Of a DNA stretch of 64,000 nucleotides, positions 24,501-36,500 are shown in pieces (within the stretch, counting starts at the first letter, position 1; each line of letters opens with the position of its first letter). A program made the position numbers and the translations under genes. The notes under the pieces are model-generated. The model had not been told where the DNA came from, did no database searches, and saw only the letters and a list, made by a program, of their open reading frames with translations. Source of the DNA: Acanthornis magna. Its lineage: Eukaryota; Chordata; Aves; Passeriformes; Acanthizidae. The DNA lies in NCBI GenBank assembly GCA_036785705.1, contig JAWUZG010000963.1, forward strand, positions 62,001 through 126,000, read 5' to 3'.

Positions 24501-27500
24501 GGATTCCAGCCAGGATTCCAGCCAGAACTCCAGCCAGGACTCCAGCCAGGACTCCAGCCAGAATTCCATCCAGGACTCCAGCCAGGATTTCAGCCAGGAC
24601 TCCAGCCAGGACTCCAGCCTGGATTCCAGCCAGGACTCCAGCCAGGACTCCAGCCTGGATTCCAGTCAGAATTCCAGCCTGGATTCCAGCCAGGACTCCA
24701 GCCAGAATTCCAGCCAGGATTCCAGCCAGGATTCCAGCCAGAACTCCAGCCAGAATTCCAGTCAGGATTCCAGCCAGGATTCCAGCCAGGATTCCAGCCA
24801 GGATTCCAGCCAGAACTCCAGCCAGAATTCCAGTCAGGATTCCAGCCAGGATTCCAGCCAGGATTCCAGCCAGGATTCCAGCCAGAACTCCAGCCAGGAC
24901 TCCAGCCAGGACTCCAGCCAGAATTCCATCCAGGACTCCAGCCAGGATTTCAGCCAGGACTCCAGCCAGGACTCCAGCCAGGATTCCAGCCAGGACTCCA
25001 GCCAGGACTCCAGCCTGGATTCCAGTCAGAATTCCAGCCTGGATTCCAGCCAGGACTCCAGCCAGAAGTCCAGCCAGGATTCCAGCCAGGACTCCAGCCA
25101 GGACTCCAGCCTGGATTCCAACCAGGACTCCAGCCAGGATTCCAGCCTGGATTCCAACCAGGACTCCAGCCAGAAGTCCAGCCTGGAATTCAGCCAGAAT
25201 TCCAGCCAGAATTCCAGCCAGGACTCCAGCCTGGATTCCAACCAGTACTCCAGCCAAGATTCCAGCCAGGATTCCAGTCAGGACTCCAGCCTGGATTCCA
25301 ACCAGGACTCCAGCCAAGATTCCAGCCAGAACTCCAGACAGAATTCCAGTCAGGATTCCAGCCAGGATTCCAGCCAGGATTCCAGCCAGGATTCCAGCCA
25401 GAATTCCAGCCAGGACTCCAGCCTGGATTCCAGCCAGAATTCCAGCCAGGATTCCAGTCAGGATTCCAGCCAGAATTCCAGCCAGAATTGCAGCCAGGAT
25501 TCCAGCCTGGAATCCAGCCAGAATTCCAGCCAGGACTCCAGCCAGGACTCCAGCCAGGATTCCAGTCAGGTCTCCAGCCAGGATTCCAGCCTGGATTCCA
25601 GCCAGAATTCCAGCCAGCATTCCAGCCTGGATTCCAGTCAGAATTCCAGCCAGGATTCCAGCCTGGAATCCAGCCAGAATTCCAGTCAGGATTCCAGCCT
25701 GGACTCCAGCCAGGATTCCAGCCAGGATTCCAGCCAGGATTCCAGCCAGGACTCCAGCCTGCATTCCAGTCAGAATTCCAGCCAGAATTCCAGCCAGGAT
25801 TCCAGCCAGAATTCCAGCCAGAATTCCAGCCAGGTCTCCAGCCAGGATTCCAGCCAGAATTCCAGCCAGGACTACAGCCAGCATTCCAGTCAGAACTCCA
25901 GCCTGGAATCCAGCCAGGACTCCAGTCAGGTCTCCAGCCAGAATTCCAGCCAGGACTCCAGCCAGGATTCCAGCCAGGACTCCAGCCAGGATTCCAGCCA
26001 GGATTCCAGCCAGAATTTCAGCCTGGGGCTGGGATCCAGCCCAGGGTTGGGATCCAGCCCTGTGCCCTGGGTGGCATCTCCTGCCCCGCTGCATGGCAGG
26101 GCCTGCCAGGGTCAAAAGCAGGTCAGAATTTGGGTTCCAATGTGGCAGTGCCCCATGAGTGTCAGGACACCGATTTGATTTGGTGGCACAGGAAGCTCCC
26201 AGCTGGAGCTCAGCTCCACTGCAGCTGCGTTGGTGTCACCAGTCAGCCTCACCTTAACACTGAGCTTGCAAATTGGTGTTTTCCCAAGAAAGGCACCCAC
26301 TGGACCTTTGGAATGACAGGAAAAACACGAGAGGGCTGAGGGAGGAGCCAAAGGCAGCATCAAAAGTAAACCTTGGTCCAGGAGTTTGAATTACTTTTGA
26401 TAACGAGCTGGGGTTTGTTAATTTGCCCCTGGGGGAACGAAGTCTGATGGGGATGGAGACACGGCAGAGCCTCCCTGGCAGCACTTACCCATTCCCTTTT
26501 AACCTCCAGAGGGAAGCAACGATGCAAAGCAAGGCACAGTTAAACACAGTCAGCACTGACCCCTAGAGCAGCCCACTGAAATTCCTGCAGGGCAGGAGGG
26601 ACATCCCCCAGCAATCAGCGTCATTGTGGCCAAAAAGAACCTCAATAAAGACAATTGGGAGGGGTTACCCTGCTGGGGTAGAGCAGGTTAAAATCAAGTC
26701 TGAAAGCAACATATAGAAAGACCCAGATGGTCTCAAAGTCTCTATTTAAAATATGTGAAGTGCTCCTTAGAATCACGTATTTTGGGGGAAAATCTTATTT
26801 CCCTGCAAATCTCTCTTGAAAAAGTATTTCAGTGCTCTTTAGAATTGCATATTTTGGGAAAAATGTTGGGAAAATACTTTCCCTGCAAATCTCTATTTAA
26901 TTATGTACAGTGCTCCTTAGAATTACATATTTTGGGGGACAATGTTATTTTTCCTGTAAATCTCTATTTAAAAATTATTTCAGTGCTCCTTAAAATCACA
27001 TATTTAGGGGAAAATTGTTCTTTTCCCTGCAAGCCTACCCAAGAGTGATCACTCTTGCCCAGGGAAGATGACCTGCAAGCCCAGGCCACCCCCATTTCCC
27101 AGGAAAACAAGGCATCCCAGCATTTCCCAGCACTCCCATGCCTCCTCTCCCCTTTCCCAGCTGCCTGCCCAACACCATTTCCTGCTACAGCTTTACAACC
27201 TCTTGTATCCTTACTCAGAGTCCTCAGCAGTGACCCCAAGCCAAGATTCACTTTGGATTTTCCACAAACAAATTTCAGTGTCACAAACACCCAACCAATA
27301 AAACCCCAAACCAACCCCAAAAGGTTCAATTTCCCAGATCAGGGTTTTAAAAATATTAATCATTACAATTTAGGGGAATCTACAATGTGTACTTTTTCCC
27401 AAATCCACTGTTACTAAACAGAGTTAAAATGTAAAAGCTCTTAAAATGTAAAAGCTCTTAAAATTTTGTTGGGTAGAACACTGTTGGGAATACACTTTCT

Positions 27501-30500
27501 CCAGTGAACAATATTTAAAAATTCCCTAAGGAATTTTCGTTCTGTATGTTAAGAACATATTAATGATTAATTAATATTAATATCCACTTAATCCCTGTAG
27601 CCATTAACCACAGAACTATAACTTAGAGAGATAAAAGCAAATATTGCTTCAGACTTTGACACCACAGTGTCCATACCCTTGAAAAATTGGGAATTAATCT
27701 GTATCAACACACCTGCAACCAAATATTTCGGATTTAAAGTTTCCTTCCTTGCCATATAAAATTAAAATCACACATGGCAGAAGCTGCAGTAATTTTCTCA
27801 AGGAATATCCCAATCCCTGCTTACCATGACGATATCTCCAGGCTGGATGGTGATCTCATCGTGGCTTCTGGATTCAAAATGATACAGAGCTCTATAATAC
27901 ACTATTTTTACATCCTCCTGAGCAGAAATGGTTAGAGGAGCTTTTTCTGAGCAAAGGAAACAAACACACAGATACAGAGAAAAGAAATCAAACCACCTTA
28001 TTTTTAAATACTTGAATAATGGGGTGAAAGTGGAGACAACAATCACCAAACCTGGCAGGGTCTGCAGGAAGCACCTTATCCCCTTTCTACACAAAGGGAA
28101 ACAGGAAAATTAATTCTTTAAATAAAGATTTCTTATTATTTTCTCCTCTATACAACAGGGAAAATCACAGAACCCCAGAACGGTTTGGGTTGGGAGGGAG
28201 CTTAAAGCCCATCCCATTCCAGCCCTGCCGTGGGCAGGGACACCTTCCACTGTCCCAGGCCACTCCAAGCCCAGCCTGGCCTTGGACACTGCCAGGGACT
28301 GGGAGTCCACAGCCTCTCTGGGCAGGATTTAGCCATAAAAGTGATGCAATCCTTTGGACAAATATTTAAACCGTATTACATTCCCAAACAGTTCTCAGTG
28401 TATCCAAGCCACTAAAGAAGGAGCAGGATTCCCAATACAGGCAAAAATCAGGATATAATGTACAGAAAAAGCTCTCAGCTGAAAGTGACTGTGTGGAGAG
28501 CAGAAAAATGGGGATCAAACCTTAGGATTTCAGGTCATTTGTCCAGGGAACAGAGGAAGGCAGGAAAAGAAAAAGGGTGACTAAACAACATATTGTTCCT
28601 ACTCTGTACAATCCCAAGGCATATGTCCCAAAATAAAAACTACAGGAATAATTTTTGACATCTGGCATCCAGCCCCTTCCAGCTGAGATTCCCTCCTCCC
28701 CTGGCCCTGGAGACTCAGAACTGTGCTCTCCCCTCTGCTGAACACCAGCCTTGTGGGAAGAGCAGTGATGCCTAAAATCCATTTTTGGAGTCTAGAGCAC
28801 AGTCCATGCATTATTTACTTTATTAACACTCAAAACCCAACCCTGAACACTGCCTGGTTCTGTGTGAAATGGGAAGAGAAAAGAGCAGGGAGCTGTCCCA
28901 GAGCATTCCCTGCTGTTGGACCCTACCTGCGTTGGACCACGGAGCCTGGGCGGGCTTGTTCGGCTCCTGGTGGGGCTGGAAGAGTTTACTCAGCTTCTCC
29001 TGCATCTCTGGTTTCCCCTTATCCTCACACTCCTTCTTCTTGGCTACTTCTTCCCTTTTTTGCTTGTCATCTTCCTGGATTTTTTTTTGCCACTGCGGTT
29101 CCTCCTCGGGCTGTCCCCGCTCCAGCCGCGGCTTGTCCCGTTCCTGGATCCGCCTGTGGGACAATTGGGGTCAGAGCCACTCAAACCAAAGCCCACCAAA
29201 GCTTCTGGGTGATCCCCGGGACCAAACGTCCTCTTTAGGGTTTTTCCATGCCCTGATTTTATTTTGGTGAGTTATCAACCACTCCCCAGCACCTCCTGAC
29301 ACGATGATTCCCAAAAACCGCAGACTCATTGAATGGTTTGGGTTGGAAGGGACCTTAAAGATCATCTCATTCCAACCCCAAGCCACAAACATCCCTGGGT
29401 AATACTCCAAATAGCCAAATCAGAAAGGAAAAATCAGGAATCAGAACATGTGGCCATCCTTACCCTGCTGCTGAGGGGCAAGGAGGAGAAGTATTTGCAA
29501 GTTTTACACAGTACTCCAGGGAATTATTGGGAATATTTCCCATTCCAGCCACCAGAGCTAGCAAGTCCTTCCCCTCCAACAGAGGACAAGACAACAAGGA
29601 ATGAATAAATATTCTCTACTAAAAACAATTTGTCCCAGCAAAGATAACTCTGAAGATCTAAAGGATGCCCAGTGTGCTCCAGTTTGTGCCATGGCCTATT
29701 CCACCCCAGGAATGCCTTCAGAATTAGGGACACATGCATGAGCAGCAGCTGCTCATCACACACCCAGCGTGCTACAAAAACCAGACTTTGGCCAAGGACA
29801 ACATGAATTCCTGACCGAAAATGCTATGAGAAAAAACCTAACTCATGGAATCCCAGGATCCCTGGGGCTGGAAAAGCCCTCCCAGCCCATGGAGGCCAAG
29901 CTGTGCCCCATGCCCACCTTGTCCCCAGCCCAGAGCACTGAGTGCCACGGCCAGGCCTTGCTGGGACACCTGCAGGGATGGGCACTGCAAAGCTCCCTGG
30001 GCAGCCCTGCCAAGGCCTGAGCACCCTTTCCATGGAGAAATTGCTCCTGGAGTCCAACCAATCCACTCCCCAAGCATTGAGGGTGGCACTAGAGGACCCA
30101 AATCTCATCTGCATCCCTGGAAGTTTTGAATATTTTCCGAGAGATGTCGGGGAGGTGTTCTATATATAGGGCTCAGCTGAAGGAGTTCGGTACCTCTGAG
30201 CTTCTTTTTGCTTTTCCAGCTCCACTGTCTTCCTCTCTTGTTCCTTCTGTTTCAACCTCTCAGCTTCCAAGCTCTTCTGCTTCTGCAGCTGCTGCTTGTT
30301 ATGGATTTCTCTCAGCTCCTGGATGAAAAAAAGGAAAAGAGGTGTAAACACCCACTCTGTTCATCAGAACTAACAGCCCCAAGGAGTTCACTGTGAGGGA
30401 ACACCACCTGGGAATGGTTGGGGATCCCTGTCAAAATTCACATTCCTGCCAAATGCAAATATTTAAGGTTCATCTCCAAGGTCTATAAACCACTTATTGT

Positions 30501-33500
30501 TTTACTATTTTTACTCATTTAACTGAGACATTAAAGGGTTAAGAAACCATAAAAGCTTTACATGTGGCTCTAAAAAAATGGACAAAGCTTATTCTGTAAT
30601 GTCATTTATGTTTTAAGTTGTTTGTTTGTGGAAGTCATTTATTAAATTCCATAGAAAAATTTCAGAACAGCAACACTTAATCAGTTTCATTTTCCAACTA
30701 ATGCTGATTTATGAAGGAACCTTCAGGATAGGTTTGTACTCAGGAGACCGAAATTCTTAAGGAATATCTTTGAAATGAACAATGTTACAGAGAGTATTCA
30801 TTCATATACAAGTCAGTTTTTCTTTAATTAACTGGAAGGGCATTGCCTGAAAAAATGAGACTATAAAGAATAATAATAATAAAACCATAATATTTTCCTC
30901 AAGATTTGGTTTCTGCATTAACACCTATTCATACGAATTCAACTTTTATCTTTAATCTCTTTGCATAACCTGGAATTTTGCATCTGAACTTCTCAGCATT
31001 ACAAGAAAAAAATGAAAACTTTACCTCTGACCACTGAGGATTTTCACTGAAAATAGCTCACTTCCAAAAATTTATATCTTTTAATGAAAATACGGTACAG
31101 GCAGAAATTGGAACAGTTAGTCTTGAAAGCATTTGGATAGTTTTTTCAGAAATTCACAATCTACAAACCAACCACAGGGGGTTTTCATGTAAAAATCTTC
31201 ATGCACTGACCCGAATGAGAAAATCGCATAAGAGACAAAAAAAAAATTAAATATCACATGATCCAAACCAACTGGACAGAGGCACGAAAGCTTCCAAAGG
31301 GAAGCTGATCCTTGTCCCAGCTCAGTCTCATTCCATTAATGTTCCTCAGTCTTAAATTCCATGAAAACTGAGCTCAACATCATTAAAGAGAGAATCAGTT
31401 CTCAGGGAAGTTTGCATTCAAATCCTGCTAACTTCCCACTGAAATCCAGGGATAATCTCAATTTGGGCACCACTTTGTTTGATGATCCCCCAGAGTGTGA
31501 GGGGCAGGGGAACCGCAGTCCCCACGTCCTCCCCATGACCTCCTGAACCCTGATTTGTACCAAACCCATGGATAAGTGCACAGGACAAACTCAAGAGCAC
31601 TGGCGGTGTTGGGATTGACACCCTTCAGCTGAGGCAATCCCAGACTTTGGGGTGGAAGGGATTTTAGGGATCATCCATCCCACCCCTGCCATGGCAGGGA
31701 CACCTCCCACTGTCCCAGGCTGCTCCAACCCCAATGTCCAGCCTGGCCTGGGACAGTGCCAGGGATCCAGGGGCATTCCCTAAGGGATTTCACCACTAAA
31801 TGCAGGATATTCACCACCTCCATTGCCTGATGGAAAACTGGGAATGCTGCAGCTGAGCCCTGCCCCCATGGGTGCCTGGAGCAAGGGCTCCTGCTGTGAG
31901 CACAAGGAGCAGGATCAGTAAATGCTGTGCCAACTCTGGGACAAAGAATTACGTTACTCTGTTTGCTTGTTTTGTCATTTCATCCACCTGCTCAGCTAAG
32001 TCAGGATCTAAAGAGACATTTTAATAATTATTTAAGTTTTCCATAGACGTTTTAACATTATTCCCTCCCAGCCAAGCTGATGTGCTGCGTCAGTGCTCTG
32101 TGAAGGGATTTTCTGTGACAGAACGATGTGTTAAGAAAATCAAACCCAGTCTGTAGTCCTGGCACTGGATGGAGCATTTTTGGAGATGAAAAAATCCCAT
32201 ATAGATCCTCTTTGGGTCAGCCAGGAGGAAATAAAGATGTGATGGGCATCTCAGGCAGCAGAGATGCTCCATTGCTTTGCCAAGTGGGAGGATGGGGGAG
32301 GAAGAACCAGCAACTCCCACAGCTCTGTTGGAATCCAGCTGAACAAAACTCCAGCAACACTTCAACAGCCCAGAAATGAAACCTTCCCAGCTGGATTCAG
32401 CACAGTCCTACGCTCATCCTACAGACACAGCTTCCAGCTGTACATGGCTGACTCCTGCGTGGGAATTCCAAAGGCACACCGAGGCTTTCCTCATCCCTGG
32501 GATGCAGGACAAGGAATGTCACACCTTAAAAGCAGAGAAGTTGTCACCTCAGCACTTAATTCCCAAACAGAGGGAGAATTAATTCTCTTCAACAAGGAGA
32601 ATTTTGAGATGTTACAACAGGCACAGTCATAATACTGAGTAGGAATTAAAGCATTTCATAGGGCAGAGCAATATTCACTATAAACAGACAAGTAATTTTG
32701 CTATAAAAATCCTCATGGCAGAAATGGCGTTGTTTAAACCCAAATTGTGCTTTTTTGACAGAAAGACAACAGGACTTGAGATATTCAGGGATTGCAATAA
32801 AAAGTTTCCATCAGATCTTCTCCCCTTGAGATGAGCAGAGCATTTGATCCCAGAGGAAAGGACCCTGCAGTTCTGTGCTCCCTGAAGCTTTTCCAGAGCA
32901 ACCCTTTCCTGTCCCATTCCCCAGCTCCCAAAACTTTGGCCTGGGCAGAAAATTCCTCCCTTTACCCCATCCTGGGCAAAGGAAGGATATTGCCATCTCT
33001 CTTTTCCCTGGAAACTCAAATTACAGTAATGGGTGGGGATACTTCCCATCCAACTGTTTGCTTTTTAAAAATTCTGAAAATCATGACCAAAACAGGCAAT
33101 TTACTTAAAATCTTGGCATTCCAGATAAGCAAATATAAAAGTAACTCATCAGCAGCTTCCCCAAGTTGCCATTCAAGGCACACTCCTCAGGTAGACAAAA
33201 ATCTAATGCTAAACTCTTCTCTTTGGTTTTGCTTTGGTGCTGGCACCCCTTGGCAAACACTGACTCCGTGAAACACTGCCCACTCATCTGCTTAGGCAAA
33301 GCGAAGCACATAACTGGAGGAGGCTCCTCACTCAGAGAGAGCTGGGCCCTGCCCGAGCAGGGCATGGGGAGCTTTGGGAAGGAGAGGAAGTGCAGGATGC
33401 AGCCCAGGAGGAGCACCAGGCACTGCAGCATTGCCTCTTCCACCGCCACTGACTGGAAGAGAGAAATGCTCAGATGTAAAGAGGCACTGGGAGCAGGAGT

Positions 33501-36500
33501 GGCCCCGATCACGTGGATCACACACAGATCACACACAGACAGCACTGCCACAGCTGGGCCTGCTTCAGCCTTCACTGCTTTTGCCAGGCACGGGGAAAAA
33601 CTTCTCAGCAAAACCAGTGCATTTCAGAACCATGGATTGATGTTGGAAACATGGATGAACTCATTCCTTGGGTTCTCTTGGGCAGGAACAGCAGCAAGAA
33701 ACTCTGGATTCTTCCATGATATAGGAAATGGACGCTTGGTCCTTGGAGACAGGAGTGACATTGAGCCTTAAGCTTGGAGGGTCAGTTTAGATCCAGGGAT
33801 CTTGGGAATGAGGAATTGTTCCCTGGGAGGGTGGGCAGGCCCTGGCCCAGGGTGGCCAGAGCAGCTGTGGCTGCCCCTGGATCCCTGGCAGTGTCCAAGG
33901 CCAGGCTGGACATTGGGGCTTGGAGCAGCCTGGGACAGTGGGAGGTGTCCCTGCCATGGCAGGGGTGGCACTGGGTGGGCTTTGGGGTCCCTCCCAACCC
34001 AATCCATTCCATGATCCCAAAATAAACAAGTGACTAGTTCCATTTTATTGATAACTGCATCAATATTAATTATTAGATTTCTAGGCTGAGATTTTTTTAA
34101 AGTACTGGAAGTTTCACTCCTTCAACCATAAGACACAAAAAAGTGGCCAAACTTTCAGCCCTGTAACAAACTCAATCACTTTATAGCCAAATACAGCCCA
34201 AATCCGTAAGATTATCTTATCTCATGAATGCCCCGAAATTCATTCCAAAGGATACCTGAGCAGCCTATTTCTCTGCCAAAGAAGCACCAACAATCTCCTG
34301 AAACCAAGTGGTTCTACCTAAAGATATCCAATACTACAATTCAAATCACCTGCATTGAAATATTAATTACATTTTGTAAGCCTGAAAGCTGTTGGAAATG
34401 CACCAAATTCTATTAATATTTTCAGCTCCAAAGGACTCATCAGAAGGAATTGAAATCAGTTGTTTTGGAGGGATAACAAAAAGATCCAGCAGAAAAAAAA
34501 AATCTCATTTATCTCTCTAATCACCTCCATGATATTAAGACACACAGCAAAGATGATGTAATTTAACACTTGTTTAAAGTATTCATTTACTGCAGAATAT
34601 AAAAACATGGAGACAAATCCAGAGTATCCTGTAAACTGCTGTGGTGTGAAAAAGCTGCCCAGTAAGCTAAAATTACCTTGATTAAAACCAGAGTTTGTAA
34701 TTTATTTGTTTGATTAAAATGTATTTTAAAAAGAAAGATTTCCGTCTTTCCCATCTTGACCTATTTTCCCTTAATTTACAAGAAACCTTTATCACATTTA
34801 GAGCTCAGATGTGGTGGAATTGCTGATACACAATTTGAAAAATGTTACGTTTCATTGTGAGCATTATCCAGCTGCCTGATAATCACACCAATGGCCCCAC
34901 AGGAGCTGCTGTTTGTACCCACCCAGGTACTCAGAACTCAGCCAAAAGTTCTTCTGTTATTTGGAGAAGGTATTAATTCAGCAATTATTCACAACCAATT
35001 TCTACCTACTTCCAATGTAAGTCACTGTTCCAGCGGTGGTCCCTAAAGGTTGTCACAGGTTTTTGATTTTTTAGGTAACTGCATGTGAGAATTAGGCAAG
35101 TTCCTAAACCACTTGTTTTTGAGTGATATGATCACCTAAGAGAGAGGTGTGTTCTCTGTGGCTGGAGAACTCCCACTTCACACAAATCCCAACAAACCCA
35201 GGATTCCAGGAAAGCTTGCACTGGCCTGATGCATGAAATCTGAGTGCTGGGCACTGCCCAGGGAATGGGCACGGCCCCGAGGCTGCCAGAGCTGCAGGAG
35301 CCTTTGGACAGTGCTGCCAGGGATGCCCAGGCTGGCATTGTTGGGGTCTGGGCAGGGCAGGGTGGGACTGGATGGTCCTGTGGGTCCTTCCAGCTCAGGA
35401 TATTCCATAATTCCATGAAGAAAAACAGCTGTGAAATCACTGCTGCACTCAGCAGCTTCTAAAGGATTTCTCTATCCCTCCCATGCTGAGCCCATGAAAA
35501 GGTCCATGTGCCTTTTCAGGGATTTAAATGCAGTAATAAAATCCTCCAGGCCGCCCAAAATACGCCTTGCACATCTTGAGAAACTACAAAAGGGAGAAGA
35601 AAGACCCCTCTGAATTCAGTTCCCACCTCTCAGTTTCCACAGTACAACTGCGGCTGGAGGTGTCCAGGGAAGGGAACGGAGCTGGGCAGGGGCTGAGCCC
35701 CAGGAGCGGCTGAGGGAGCTGGGAAAGGGCTCAGCCTGGAGAAAAGGAGGCTCAGGGGAACCTTGTGGCTCTGCACAGCTCCTGCCAGGAGGGGACAGCC
35801 GGGGGGGTCGGGCTGTGCTGGCAGGGAACAGGGACAGGAGGAGAGGGAACGGCCTCAGGCTGGGCCAGGGGAGGCTGGGCTTGGACAGCAGGAGCAATTT
35901 CTCCATGGAAAGGGTGCTCAGGCCTTGGCAGGGCTGCCCAGGGAGCTTTGCAGTCCCTGTCTCTGGAGTGTTCAGGAGCAGTCTGGATGTGGCCCTTGGG
36001 GACAGGGTTTGGGTGCTGCTGGTGCTGCTGGGGTGGCACTGGGTGATCCTGAAGGTCCTTCCCACCCTGACAGTTCTGGGATCCTGTGCTGCTCCTCCTA
36101 AACTCAGCCCTTCCAAGGAAGCCAAGGAGCTGCAGCAAGGCAGAAATCCCCACATCCAGCACCAAATCTGCTCTTCCTGGCACGAGTTCCACAAAGTCCT
36201 CAAGCCACAGGAGACTTTCTACTCTTTCCAAAGAAGTGTCTCAACAACTCATTATTGATCAACTGACCGAAACCAATTTTCCTGTTCAACTGCAAAATCA
36301 TTTACATTTAGTCAAGGCATTCTTGGATTCCTGGCACATGCTGATAAATCTGCATTTAATGGGCAACTGGAATTTTTAATTATCATTAGCTTCTTATCTG
36401 TGAAGTTCAACCCCTCAATATTTAAAAGACTGAGTTCTGGGTGATTGGTTGGATGCATTTGGGTTTGGTTTTTTTTTGCTACTGTCACAATACTAAGACT

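Noticed and set aside
24354..26339. A collagen- or glutamine-proline-repeat protein gene
   Set aside because: The repeat is a 12-bp minisatellite open on both strands, inside an ITSN1 intron.
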